Assembly: GCF_964340395.1 (NCBI RefSeq)
Contig: NC_135554.1
Coordinates: 12,142,251-12,206,250, forward strand
Direction: 5' to 3'
DNA: 64,000 nt
Source of the DNA: Glandiceps talaboti
Lineage: Eukaryota > Hemichordata > Enteropneusta > Spengelidae
The notes under the pieces were generated by a model. The model had not been told where the DNA came from. It ran no database searches and saw nothing but the letters and a program-made list of their open reading frames with translations. Within the stretch, counting starts at the first letter, position 1. Every line of letters begins with the position of its first letter. This document shows, piece by piece, positions 46,257 to 59,800 of the stretch. The position numbers were made by a program, and so were the translations under genes.

Positions 46257-46673
46257 CTAGGTAGTCTTTTGTTGACATGGCATACACGTATCGTTATTTG
46301 ATAAAAACCAGTGACCCTCTTTCTTTGCACGGTTTTCCTTGCTTTTGTTTCCAATGATGTAATTATTCAGAATGACCGTAGGATGACTTTGTTTCCGAAC
46401 CACTTCATCATTGTACCAAATCCCACTAACGTACAGATCAATTGGTAACCACTCCACGTGTACCGAAGCTCGGCGTTTACTTATGATATTGGTCAGTTTA
46501 AGCTGATCATTGGCAGCATCGCCGATAATCTTATCTCCAGCGGTATCAGCGAAAAGATCTAATGCTTTTTCGACTTGTTCTATCAATTCATTCCAAACAG
46601 CCTTTGTCCCTAATGTTGCATTCAGATAGAGAAAACCTCCATTTAAACCTCCATCAAGATATACCAGACACAT
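46257..46673 (-). pseudogene. Nucleotide-diphospho-sugar transferase, C-terminal half
   Basis: Open without a stop from about 46673 to TAG 46257. It has CLVYLDGGLNGGFLYLNAT (the N.GF.Y block of the PF03407 fold), then VWNELIEQVEKALDLFAD, the GDAANDQ.KL acidic-Gln block, VHVEWLPIDLYVSG and SHPTVILNNYIIG (the HP.V..NN.I.G block). No start, no TM segment and no D.DAVW block: exactly the parts found at 5099-5770. Its upstream neighbour is a retrotransposon 3' end. It looks intact apart from the break, so the break is recent. Confidence 0.85.
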
Positions 46674-46900
46674 GCACAGTAAAGGTTACCGAATACCAAC
46701 ATTCAAAACAGACTACAGAAAATATTCATTTTCCCCTAGAACCATTAGAGAATGGAACAATCTGCCACCAGACATTGTAACTGCAGGTTCACTTGATGCT
46801 TTCATGTCTCACACTTTGACAACTAAATATACATTAACTTTTTATTTTATTGTATTTATTTATTTATTTATTTATTATTTATTTATTTATTTACTTTGAA
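46655..46900 (+). mobile_element. CR1-like retrotransposon 3' end
   Basis: On the + strand, TRHMHSKGYRIPTFKTDYRK and YSFSPRTIREWNNLPPDI are the standard last part of a CR1-like RT ORF. It stops soon after, and the short UTR ends in a TTTATTTATTTA tail at about 46845-46895. It begins abruptly at about 46655-46675, precisely where the RT piece at 5770-6290 would continue. Confidence 0.85.
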
Positions 46901-46986
46901 TCAGCACTGCTTTAATTCACCATCCTCAATTTTGTTGCGCACTCAATGGCAAAATCTTCAATATGTTTAAGGTGGCCAGTTATGGA

Positions 46987-47037
46987 AGAAGAAGAAGAAG
47001 AAGAAGAAGAAGAAGAAGAAGAAGAAGAAGAAGAAGA
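46987..47037. repeat. (GAA)n microsatellite
   Basis: About 17 AAG units. Confidence 0.97.
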
Positions 47038-47039
47038 TT

Positions 47040-47730
47040 TTTGATTTTTCACATGCAACTTTATTCACATGATAAAAATTATTTACAGATTGAATTCAAT
47101 ATGTACACATCAATTGAGTGAAATGGGCTACAATCGATTCATTGCAAATAGAATAAAATTAAAAAGAAAAACAATATTAATATCATTTGGTGGCACAGGG
47201 AGCATTTCGAAGATTGATGTATATGATGATCACGCAGGGTACACTTCGATGATTGATGTAAATGTTGACCACCTATTGTTCCATGGTACTATATTATACA
47301 CCAGTTTTTTGTTGTTTTACTTCTTCTGTAAACAAACAGAGTGGTAAGTCTGTGTGACCCTGCCGACCATTAGGCTGACTGTAGTGACAATTAGGATTAA
47401 TTCAAAGGTGTGGCCAGGGGCAAGGGGAGAGAACAAATCCCAACATGTCGGCACAGCCTCGTGAGGAGTACGATGCCCAGAGCTTTATCTGGTCAAGGCA
47501 GCAATAGTGAGTGACCTGCACTGAAGAACTGTTAGTGTTATTCAAATTTTCAGTTAACAGCTGATTGGGTTAAATTCAACAGGTATCCAGCGCAATTTGT
47601 TTTTGCATATAATTAACTGTAATGTGCAGGGCACTCAGACAATTGCTAAGAGTGTGTGCTTGTGTATCATGAGTGTATAACAGTTCGTCGAATTCAATGT
47701 GATTTAAATATTTGGTTGAGCATCGACGTT
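47040..47730. other. No gene recognised
   Basis: A possible remnant repeat; no protein-like reading frame is seen. Confidence 0.45.
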
Positions 47731-48193
47731 TTACAGTAGAATGTCCGCGAAGACAAGCTCCCCACTTTTAATTGTAGCGAGTGCGTCATTATTACACCAG
47801 GTATTTACAAATGCATTAGTACGCGTGGACATTTTATAGTGAATATACTCGTTTAATATGCGGTTTCTCAAGCGCGATTTGAAGAATTTATTGACATCAA
47901 TGTTTGAAGTATTGGTTTCGTTATTTATGACTTTTCTTCTCGTTATGTGAATGGTGATTTTAGCGGTGGTCAAAAATTAACTGAGGAGTGCATGCGTGTC
48001 TTTATCTATACGATCTTTTTGGAATGGTGGGCCGAGGATAAACCACCAGTGGAAGTTCTTTTCAACTTTTCCAACGAGGTTATGCCAAATTCTGCGAACA
48101 AGTTTGAAAAGAGGCGTTAAACGTGTACATTCGAGAAAGATATGAAGAAGTTCATCTTTATTTCCACAAAAAGGGCAGTTCGAAGAGGTGGTG
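47731..48193 (-). pseudogene. L1/Tx1-like LINE, zinc-knuckle C-terminal fragment
   Basis: Read leftward, NCPFCGNKDELLHIFLECTR is the zf-RVT CxxC...HxxxxC block at the end of L1/Tx1 ORF2, followed by WWFILGPP. After a frame change come ITIHITRRKVIN, FFKSRLRNRI and an end. It is 5'-truncated at about 48193, where satellite-like DNA begins. Confidence 0.75.
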
Positions 48194-48800
48194 AAAGCAA
48201 GTTTCAAATTTAATAGTTCTATATATCAACCATAAAAATGTCCTATGAAGTTTGTTGGCACAACTTTTACTTCTTGATCTCTAGTAATTAAGCTATGTAA
48301 TGTTTGTGTATTCATTAATGACAACAACGTGCAATTTTGTTATAGTCTTTGATAATAATGTTATTTGCATAATTAATGACTTTTGATAATTAGAATCAAA
48401 CTTTTGCCTAATTCGATACGTAGTAAATTAAACAGACAGCACATATATACTTTAAAGCTTGTTAATTAAAACTAAGAAATTTGCATAGTTAATGTTTTTT
48501 GGGTAATTAAGTTATATCTTAAGAATGCCAAATTCAAATTACACATAATTTGGTAGATACATCAACCCTGAATCACATGTGTTGGATAAAGTTGTCCATG
48601 TAGTTTTTAACTGTGATGTGTAATTTGTATAAATAATAATATTTTGATAAGTATGCAATATCTTTAGAATGCAAGCCTTACATTTCAAATGTATGTCCTT
48701 AAAAGCTTGTTCATGTAGCTGATAATCAGAATGGTTCAATACACAAGCAACAGTTTTTCAATAATATCATAAGCTTTCAAGTTTCACAATTTTTTCCAGT
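48193..48800. repeat. Inverted copies of the 43796-46020 satellite
   Basis: 48193-48330 is the reverse complement of about 43796-43935 (GTGCCAACAAACTTCATAGG and GGTTGATATATAGAACTATT). More diverged units continue to about 48800. Confidence 0.75.
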
Positions 48801-49108
48801 TAAAGGGTTCATTATGCACAATAGCTGTATTTAACAATCTTTGCATTCCACCAATGTGTGTGGATATAAATTGGAGTTCTTAGTTTGATAGGCAACAATA
48901 TGATAGATATCAAGAAAGGGCAGACAATAAGAGAATTCATCCACGAAAATCTGGCAGTATTTGAAAAGTAACATGATACACTTTGCTCATTATAAATATC
49001 ACAAGCATGAACAGTTGTACAGTTTTGAAGCCATCATTTATTACATGAATTTTCTTTTTCTTTTGTCACTAAAATGAAACAATTTCTTTGCCAACATACT
49101 CCATGTAT

Positions 49109-49111
49109 ATA

Positions 49112-49170
<59 letters not shown>
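49109..49170. repeat. (TA)n microsatellite
   Basis: TA run with one CA interruption. Confidence 0.97.
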
Positions 49171-49171
<1 letters not shown>

Positions 49172-49384
49172 ATTGCATAAACAGGCTACTTTCTGTTGTC
49201 TTCTAATTGTACAATTGGTATACATAAAGATGGTGTATTCAATTAATCAGTTTGTTTACTATGCAACAATTTCAGACAATATGGTATTGTATAGAAGAAC
49301 CATGATACCACATTTTCATGTTATGCTCACAGTGCTTCATAATTATCAGCGCAGCACTGGTATGAATCTTTAATGGTACAATGT

Positions 49385-49620
49385 TCCTTTGCACTTCCTT
49401 GACTCCCTTGGAGTATATAGTCCCTGACACAATGTAAGCATTCACATTGCATATCTCTACCCTACCAGGTTCCGAACTAAACAGCTGGGTTGATCGAGGA
49501 ACAATAGTGGATCAACTCTTGCTCAAGGACTTAAGTCATTCAGAAACAAATGGCAGAGATAGGCTCAAATAGCAAACATGTAGATTTCAAGCTGGCCACG
49601 CGATTCTAATGACGCTAGCA
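49385..49620 (-). mobile_element. Degenerate copy of the SINE at 55545-55930
   Basis: CTACCCTACCAGGTTCC, ACAGCTGGGTTGA, CTTGCTCAAGGACTTAAGTC and TGTAGATTTCAAGCTGGCCACG follow the order of the better copy at 55735-55890. Confidence 0.6.
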
Positions 49621-50630
49621 TTACAATTCCACATAGATTTTTAATTTTGATTGTGCATTCTAGATTAAAGATAAGGTAGTACTTTATTCTGTCACCTAAG
49701 GTGAAATAAAAAACAGGTTGTTTTTCACAACATGACATCAGAAAATATGGTAGGTAGGTCAGAAAATTATTTAATTTTACTTTATAATTTACTTCGATAT
49801 ACTCAAAGACATACTTGTCAGTCTCAATACTTCCATAAAACTTTGGTGAGGTGTAAAAGAAGCAAATGAAGACAATTACATATGTAAGTTAAGTAGATGA
49901 ACACATAATGTGGACTGTGTTGTTATAGTTTTAAAAGATCTGGTTTCCCTCTGGAATACACTTTTTTAAGTGACCACAGATGAGGGAAAGGCATGAAGAT
50001 ATACATGCACATGCAAACAGAAGTAAATTTTTTTCCATTTTACCTCTTTGCATACAAATAATGTTTAGGGTCAAGGCTTTAACTAGGGTTGGTTGGGTTA
50101 TCGAAACCACACTATTCTTTTCATTTGGCATAAGGGTAATTGAAATGTCATCAGCAAAATAAAAATATGAAAAAAATTCGCACAAACTATTTTGAACATA
50201 CAATTCAACACAAAACATAGTATTTCTTTAAAGGTCATATGGATGACTAATGGGTATTTATTTTGGACTTTTAATTCCATTAAGACAACTCTAGTATGTT
50301 GTTATACAATATGAAACAACTAAATCCCTGTCTGTAACTAAAAAGTTGCAAAACATATGTACAATAACAAACTTATTACACACTTTTTAGGTTTTCATAA
50401 TTTATTGAGTTACAAACACAGATTTGGCCGATGCCTTTTATATATATTTTTTTCAAATACGAAAGCATAGTTGAGTTGTCTTATTATGAATTACAAATCC
50501 AAGATAAACACCAACTTGTCACACATATAGCCTTACTAAAATAAGTTAAAGTACACTATTATCACTACAAGATTATACTCAGAAGAGATTATTATTTGAT
50601 TTTCAGACCTCAATGGTAGAATAAACTCCT

Positions 50631-50886
50631 TCACACATAGTCACCATTTTGTGATGGAGTAACTAAAGACAATTCATCTGACCTCAGGTCTTCAATATCA
50701 TCATCTGTATTGTCTTCCTCAGCAATTAGGAGTTCATTAAGGTTAACATCTGTTGAGTCTAGTTTTTGTGTCATACTGCCACCAATCAATGGAGCAGTGC
50801 CCCCAGATGACAAGGGTAAACCCTTTCTGGACTTAGCATCTAATGTGATGTTTTCTGCCACGTAATCAGACATCTTGTGCACTGAA
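50631..50886 (-). CDS. Last tail exon or +1-frame extension of the receptor
   Basis: Open in the +1 frame relative to the preceding piece. It encodes HKMSDYVAENITLDAKSRKG, then LNELLIAEEDNTDDDIEDL, and ends SLVTPSQNGDYV and a stop at 50631-50633. Its Tyr motifs match the rest of the tail, so it belongs to the receptor. The CTTTTCAG just before it is a good acceptor. Splicing from the phase-1 donor near 51198 would join the frames and skip both the UGA and the extension. Confidence 0.7.
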
Positions 50887-53800
50887 AAGGTTAACATTTG
50901 GTGGTGTCACATTTGTTGAAATTACAGGTTCTTTAGCTGAATCATATGGTATTGTTGAACCACTGGAAGCACTAGGCACAAGACAAGATGAGTTCTGATT
51001 AGACTGTGAACTGTGATCCTGTCCACATGGTCCTTGGTGTACGTCATCTAATGGCATATAATGATTTGAAGTAGTTCCACTCAGAGCTCTCACTTGCTGC
51101 ACTGAAATTCCACTACCACTGGAGTTATCACTACTGGGTAACCCTGAATCGGTATGTTCTAGTCAGCTGTCATCTCTGATGTCCACATCTATGTTACCGT
51201 GACTTCTGTCATTCTCGATAATTCCACCATTTTCACCTAGGGCAGCGCTATCAGTGATATAATCCCCATTACTTACAGTTGGCACTTGTCTGATATCTCC
51301 ATTCTCAGGTTCTCTCACTTCTCTTGGCGTTGAATTAGTATTATCTGTTGGACTTAATATGTCATTTGTCTCAGGTTGCCTTCTTTCTTGTACTGGCTCA
51401 GATGTTTTGCTAACAAATGTGTAATCATCGATGCAATCTCTTTCGTGGTTCACCTGATTAGTTAGGGTTGCTTGTGGAAGATCTCTAACTATATTACAAT
51501 GATTTACTGGAGGTCCTCTGAAATGAACAGCTGGTACATCTAAAACAGCTGGCTTCTTATCACTGGCTCCTTGTCCTAATTCTTGAATTGCGGGTATGAA
51601 TGTGACTGGATGAGTGGTAGCCCTTCCTGCATTTACAATTCTAGAGGGACCTAGACCAGGAGTTGTTTCTTCTGTCATTTTACTATAATCCCCTACTTGA
51701 CAGGTTGTTCCAGCAATTTCAGTTTCTGGTAACACCCCTCCATGTCCACTGCCTGAAACTGGCTGACCATCCACCTCTGACACTTGAGTATAGTCATCAG
51801 CATCGTGTGGCACAATGCCAACAGCTGTTTGTCTGTCCTCATGGAAAGCATGCAACTCAATCATCACATGCCCCGGTTTCCTAATATCTTTGTCCTTACT
51901 GTCTACAGCTACAGTTGGTCCATGTTGTCCATTTAACATATCAACTCTATGGTCAGATGAGTGAGTGTTAACATCGTCAAGCTTGCTTGTACCTTCCGGC
52001 AGTATATCGTCGTATGTTTCAAACAAATCGTTGTTATCACGTGTTTCAACTCCAGCAGGCTAAAACAAAACAATAGTTGAATTCAGATAAAACACTGAGT
52101 TAACTTTATGTCCTCTACGTGCACATTACTTAAACATCATATGAACTATCCTTTTCACTTTCTAGAGTAGCTATTACTATTTGCAAAGTACAAAATATAC
52201 ACATTGTTGATCATATGAAGAATCATCATTAGTTTAACTTTTTCTTTCTAATTTCATTTTTTTGTTGAATTGGTTAACACTGATTATTTATATCAAATAT
52301 GTTATTCAAATAAACATGAGATCTACTACTTTGCACTTGCACAATGTTAGACTTCCATGTACAAATTTAAGTTCTCTGGACAGTTTTGCATATGTTTAGG
52401 TAACAGAGCATCCACATTTACACTAAAACATTTGGTGTTTAAAATGGCACAAGCTGAGTTTATGAGCGTTTTACTCTAATGCTTACATAAAAGATTTCAA
52501 CTATTCTAGTTCAGTTTTTAAGACAATGCATAACGTCTATGACATTACAAGTTACCTCTGGCATTTTTAGAAGAATGGATTGCATGGTAGGGATTCCTCA
52601 AAAAATGTTTTATAAGTATAATAACTTTAATATGTCATTTTAATAGCAGCTGGTTTGAGTTTAGTCAATTGCAAGTGATGATTAAGTTTACTTTAGTAGG
52701 TAGGACTCTATATATTTTCAAGCAGTTCACACTTTGCTTTCCTTTAAGTAAAAGTACTTGTATACATGCAAAACAACCAAATAATAAAAACCTGTATTAA
52801 GGCCAAAAGAAGAGAGAATTGTTTCTGGCGCATCACTTAAATATCCCCGCATCAGCCTTTTTTTCTGTGTTTGTCCAGCCCATGCACTCTGCAGATCAGT
52901 TGGGAAACACAAAAATAACCCTCCCTACTTCAGTGAAGACAACTGCAGAACCAATCATGAAGAAGCAAATGACAACTGTCCCACATACACATTTGCTCTA
53001 AAGTACTAAATGAAATGAACAGTAACTGCTATAAATAGTAGAATGAGTGTGACAGGTTTGTTGAGAATTTTAAAAAAGCACCATTTTAGACAAACTGTCC
53101 AGACCAGAAACAATTCTTTTTTTTTCTTCGCTTAACACACAGTCACATGTTCCAGCATGCACAATGCTTTTTTGGAAAATGTGGAAGATTATATGTGCAA
53201 CCTCGCTACAAATAAACATCTAAACATCTTGCTTCTCAGGCAATTTTCTATTGTTATCTACTTTTGTGTAATTTGGATATATCACCTCCTAAATGTGAGT
53301 TTTGAACTTCTTTGTCATTTCTTACATGCTCAATATTTTCTCTTTATATAATAATTGATAAGAGTATATTGACATTAATAACGTTTTCATTATTTCTACA
53401 CAAAATCATTTGACTTACTGTTTTCTTGGGAATCGAGGCTTCAGGCACACGCTCCCATGCACCATGTTTTCTGGAAGACTTGTAAGAGATGTATGCACCG
53501 ATTACCAAAAAAACAATTATGATTAGGAAGACCAAAGGAAGACCAATGTATAACCAAACTGTAAGAGAGGACATAGAAATTGTCATGAGTTTCAGTTTTG
53601 TACACCTATTTCCATTTGTGAAACTTTCAACATGTTATTATTGGTCTGAATGAAGAATACTTGCTCGATACAAATTTACCTTAGTTATTCAAAACTGCAA
53701 TGAAACTCAAAACAAAATCTTTAAGTTTATCATTGTACAGTTGTTGTTATTATTGGTAGAATACTATGTGGTGTTTTTGAATGTACAAGTATGTATACCA

Positions 53801-56800
53801 TAGTTTGTATAGTCTTATATATTGATGACTGACAAGGGTGTTGTACTCTGTTTTTTTTTTAAAGTTACGCCATCTTATTACATCAGTTCTTTACTTCATG
53901 TATATACCTACTCATGCGTAACTTTCTACCAAATACAAGACAGTGTAATGTTTATATTTGATCTGTTTAGCAATGTCATCACACATCATACATTGCTTTG
54001 TATGCCTGTAACATAGATGTAATATATATTATATAATACATGGGCCAGGTTATATAATATAGAATATAAAATATAGAATATATACCCTGGTTGTTCTACA
54101 TCAAGACAACGCACGTCTATATGTCACGGAAATGCGTGTCTACATCACTGGTTCTGCTGTCATTACTTTCCCTGATTTTTTTATATTACTGGCAATGGTA
54201 TAATTATATTATTCCCCAATATTGTTCTTCATTCAGCTGGAAAATACTTGAAACCTAAGGTTTGTCACTGCTAGTCACTAGATGAGTAGTGACAATGTCC
54301 CTCTATGTTACTAATTTCTTTGGCTGAAAAGTATTGGGGAATATCATCAAAATAAATAGTCACCTTGTTTGTTGTAACAGACAAGTACTTCATCAGCAGA
54401 AATGGCATTACTTGTATTTCCCACATTTCCAGCACTAACATGGCATTTTGTTTGAACACCTTCATCACTTTCACAGTTCATGTTCATGACAGTCTCTGTT
54501 GTATTGGACACTGTCACTTGACGAGTTTTTTTAACATCCTCCTCTATGAAACACGTCACGATATACTTAATTGTCGATAATGGTCCATTTGGCCTATGCA
54601 GAAAACAAATACAAGGCATAAAGTAAGGGGAAAAGGTTTCCGTAGCCTTAGCATATAAAAACAGTTCCTCTCACATGTTGTAACATAATAATAAACATAA
54701 TGCATTTTAGTAACAAATATATTTTAGTTTGAATTTTTAGAAGAAACCAGTTGTATGCAAAATGATTACACATTGGTGTGACACACTGACAGAATGTAAC
54801 TCCCTTTATCCCAACTGAACAAAAACAAATATTATAGAATACATATTTCTAAGTATTTACATTTTAAAATGATATCTTAACTGTACCTAAAATTAGATTG
54901 GTATACACAAATGAACTGAAAGGAGCTGACAGCATTTTGAAATGACAACCATATCTTAGTCCTACCTTAATGGTAATTGCCAGGACACTTTTACTTCGTC
55001 TGATGATAAAGATCTTGCACTGACTTGTTGTGGTGAACTGGGTACTGAAAAAAAAAGATATGGTATAAAAATATGTAAGATCAATTATTTCATGATTTCC
55101 AAATATGATATTCACACAGAGTTATTGGAATATGGGCACCAATGGTAAAATGAAAACTTATTACTCCAAAAGGATGTCAGTAAAGTTGTAACACTAAAAT
55201 GTTTCATTTTTGTAAGCAAGTATCTAAACATTGGCTCATTGTTCCATCTGAAATGTGAAATGCCAGGGGAACTAGAAATTTGTTTGTGAATGTGAGCTGT
55301 TATGTCAAAATGGCAACAAAACTGGCCTTATCAAATGTACAACTTGTCAGCATAGCGTGTGTAATCAGAGGCTATAAAACCACTCCTATCAAACCACGAT
55401 GTCTCCCTCCGTGCTTTTAGCATGCTGTGCCAAATGCTATTAATTCAATTTATTTGTGTACTTTTCCTGTCTATAAAGGGTTCCGTTTGTACACGCTATG
55501 CTGACGAAAGTCTTTGTACTTTCAACATGTTGTGCCAAGTGTTATTAATAATAATAATAATAATAATGTTCGGTTTTTATATAGCGCTTTCCCACACTGT
55601 GCTCAAAGCGCTTTACAATTATTACCCCTGGCTCGGATCAGAACGGCACAACGGCCCTTTTAGTCTTCCTCAACTCCCCGGGGAGCATACAATCCATTGC
55701 AGCCATTTAAGCGCATAGGATTAAAGCCTTCACATTGCAACCTACATCCTACCAGGTTCCCAATTATACAGCTGGGTTGACTGAAGCACAGTCGTGGTTC
55801 AAATCTTGCCCAAGGACTTTAGCCACTCAGAAACAAACAGCAGGCAGCGACAGGGCTCGAACCTGCAACCTGTAGATTCCAAGCCAGTCACGCTAACCAT
55901 TCACCCATCATGACTCCATGATTAATCCAATTCAGTTGTTTAGTATTTTTCCTGTTTGTAGCAAACTCCATTCATCCATAGTCTGATGCCGGCAGATGTA
56001 TTACAATACCACCTACCTCCATTTACTTGCATACACTGGATCTAACACCTGCCAACACAGCGGTTACTAGGGCTATAAACAGCATTTGACAAATATTACA
56101 ATACCACCTACCTCCAATTTTTGTACTTGCATACACTGGATCAGAGTCCTGCCCACAAGGTTCAGGAATATGTGCATCACTACAGGCACTGACAGTAATT
56201 TTATATGTCTCATATCCACAGAGGTTCTCCATTACCAATTCCATCTCGTTACTTCCCCATGTCAAATTATGACAGTGTTCAGTATTGTTTAGTGGGGTAG
56301 CTTTCACTCTGTAATTGGTAACATTTGTGTTTGGTTGTTCTGGTGGTGACCAAATTATTTTCACCTTGGTGTCTGTTACAGAGGAATTTGGAATTTTCAA
56401 ATTGCTGGGAACATCTTCAGGAGCTGTGAATATAGATATAGAAATGAGGGTTTTTTCCTGAATGCTGTTACATTGGAATGCTTAACTTTGATATCAAATT
56501 TACGATTTTCTTATCTTATGATTGAATTATTACTGTTATGGAACTATACATCACTGTGCATTCAAAACATAAATACATCTCAAAATATTAAAGTTATGCC
56601 CTACAATAAATAGACTACATTCCTGATCAGTGTGATCAACGGTGGAATTAAGTAGGCTTAGGAATTTTTAGAACTGATTTCAAAGGTAAGTTATAGTTAA
56701 CTTATAACACTCTCAATTTCAACTGTCTGTCTAGCTATGTCAGGATGCCCAATACTAGCAGCTTGAAAGCTTGAAAGTGAACCCCACTGACAGAGAATGA

Positions 56801-59800
56801 GAGAGATATATGGCAACAGAAACATGATATTTGTTTGTTTTTCTATACAAGTATGAATTTAATACATGACATAAATTGGGATAGTGATATTTCTGTTGGG
56901 GATTTACTTGTGAATTTATTTTGTGTCAAAAATCATTGTGGTGTAGAAGTTGTATACAACTTGTACACAATTTTCCTTACCATGCTCAATTCAGTTACCA
57001 CAATCATTCTAAAGAAAATCCCTACAGAAAATGTGATTATTCAGAAGTTGCTGACATTATTGGTTCACACACACACACAGACAAGCACTTCAACACACAG
57101 ACACACGTCCATAACAGGCAAAGACATCCACACAGACATTTCATCATGCCTCTAATACCAAAGAAACTCATTTGCACTACAACTCTGACTCACAGATTTT
57201 AAGTTCACTGACCTCCCACACTGGTATAATGTAGAACAAACTCAGTTGAAGGTCCTTGTCCTCGAGATGTGAATGCACACACTGATATGGCATACTGTGT
57301 GTTTGCTATTAGTCCACTGATATCATGTTGTTCTGGTCTGCTTACATCATGTGAATTTGGGTCCTTAACAGTGACATTCTCAATTCTACTGGTTCCCTCT
57401 GAAAGCATAAATTCAAATTGTTATCGTATCATTGATAAATATGTCTTAATATTGATAAATATGTACATTCCAAATCAGACGATGAGCGCTTACTGAAAAT
57501 GACACAATTTCGAAGTGAAGCATTCCGACAGTCATTTTTTAACAGAATATTTTATACATGAAACGCTTGTCCAGTCAAATCGGACTTGTCGTTTTCAGTA
57601 AGTGTTAACTCATATATAAACGATCTCCGTATATTTGATAGAAATCTTTTGGAAAATAGTTTTTTGTCTTATAATACTTGCACATGGGTCAATTGATGTC
57701 ATTGTGCCAAGTTTCGTATTCCTTAATTCTGTTCTCGTATGTTAATAATGTTTTTAATGTTTTTGTTCATTTTCTTTTTGTGTATGCCATTTGTTGTATA
57801 TGGAGGGTTGCTCTTATCTAGGTGCTTGCAACCTTTTTTTCCCCTTACTTATTGTCAAAGTTTTAATAAATAAATAAATAAATAAATAAATAAGAAACAT
57901 AAATCAGTACCTATGGATAACAATGTGCCAATTGTTCATATATTGTTACTCACATAAAGAACAATTGCGAATCAAACCAAAGGAAATTGTAGATTATTTA
58001 ACTTTCTATATAAGAACCTTTTTCACATTATTTTACACAATACTTTGGAATTTGATTTCTTAACAACTACTACACCATGCACAAGCCAAATTGAAAAAAT
58101 AGACACTTATGAGTTGGAATATCTTACTCATAAACTACGAATGAGTCTTATTACCTTCACATTGAAGTCCTTCATCCCTTTGACAAATATAAATACCATA
58201 GAGACTAATGATGCCATTCCTTTCTTCCTTGCATGGGGGATTCCAACTAATTCTTAAAACTGTAGGTTCGTGCTTTATATTTTTAATCACCAGATCAGTA
58301 GGAGGACCATCGGGAACTGTTATAGAGGTCAAAAGAGTTAACAGGTGAAAATCTTGTCAGACATTAATAATAATAAATTGCACATAGTAACAAATACTTA
58401 AATGCAAAAAAGACAAGGCTATAACCCCCCCCCCCCCCCCCCCCATTTTGTTGAGGTTATCTGTATGTGCATACAACGACCAACACAGTGATTTCAACTA
58501 GAATTTTATGGAATCAGACTGTTTTTAGGGAGAATCACATAAATATTAGTAAATACTTGACTTTAATTAGGAGCATGAGGTGTCGTAATGAAACTGTAGA
58601 GAGTAATTCATCGATTGATATGTTTAGCGCTATGCCATGTTTTACAACTTTACTTCATCAGATTATTTTAGATTAATGTGTTATGGCTTTTCAGTTGATG
58701 AGTTTAAGTGTTGATATTGTAATGTCATATACTTTGTTTTTGCATTAGGTGATTATTTTTTGTCCATCTTCCCATTCAAGTACACTTTTAGTTTGTGCAT
58801 GTTGTGATGTTTGTCTTGTATTGTTCGAGCCTGTAAATGGGACTTGTCTCATAGGTCATCATTCCTTGGAAATGAATAAATTCTACTGTGAAAATCCATG
58901 ACAACAATGAGCAGTTGGTGATTTTGGTAATAAAATTGGTATGTATGGCTGATATTCGGCCCTCGATATCAGTTTGCGATTAGACTTGTGTTGCGCCGGA
59001 TTGGAGTTTAGATAAAACGTAGGGAAAAAAAGGCGCAAGCGACTGTCGACAGTCTAATGTAAATTGGGAATAATTATGCATTTAAGCTTGAACGTCTGTT
59101 CTGTTGCTATCCTATATTTGATTGTAATATTTAATAAGAACATCAGCAAAGTTCATGAAATTCGAATAGAGTCATTTCATTGGGCAGAGGGACTGTTTTT
59201 CTTCAACAAATCAAGACACTTACCTCCTTCCTTGATGTACAGCCGGAAAATATTGGAGAAATCACCAAAGCCTACTTCATTCTTAGCTTGAACTTTGAAT
59301 GCATATTGGACTTGACTGAGCATACCTTTTAGTACATAAGTATACACAGAACTGTTTACTGTTATCTGAGACCTGATGACAATAATGGAATGAAGATAGA
59401 TATGTAGGTGACTATGTTCTGTAATGGTATGGTATTAACACAAAATGAATCTGTCAATCAATCTGCGCATGATTGATTGATTGATTGATTAAACAGATAA
59501 GCCTCACCAAGGTATACAATGACCTGGTGATACCAGACATGTAAAGTTGTACTTGGTGTTTGAGTGATTGCACTATTTACTGTGGCCAAGCACACATGAG
59601 CTCAATACCCAGACTTAATCACACTAGTGGAATTTCATTATTACATGGATATAGTAACAGTATATATAACTACTGGGTATTAGAAATTACAAATTTTTGT
59701 CAAAATCATACTAACTGTGTTTGTTTACAAAGGATGATTGCAAGTTCACAAACACATACTGGTGCAGGTACAGAGTACAAAAAAAATGTACTACATGATC

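Noticed and set aside
51663-51884. + strand ORF of 73 codons
   Set aside because: Antisense shadow of the receptor tail.
55845-55920. tRNA gene on the minus strand
   Set aside because: Same reason: it is the head of a SINE with a long body and a second degenerate copy at 49385-49620.
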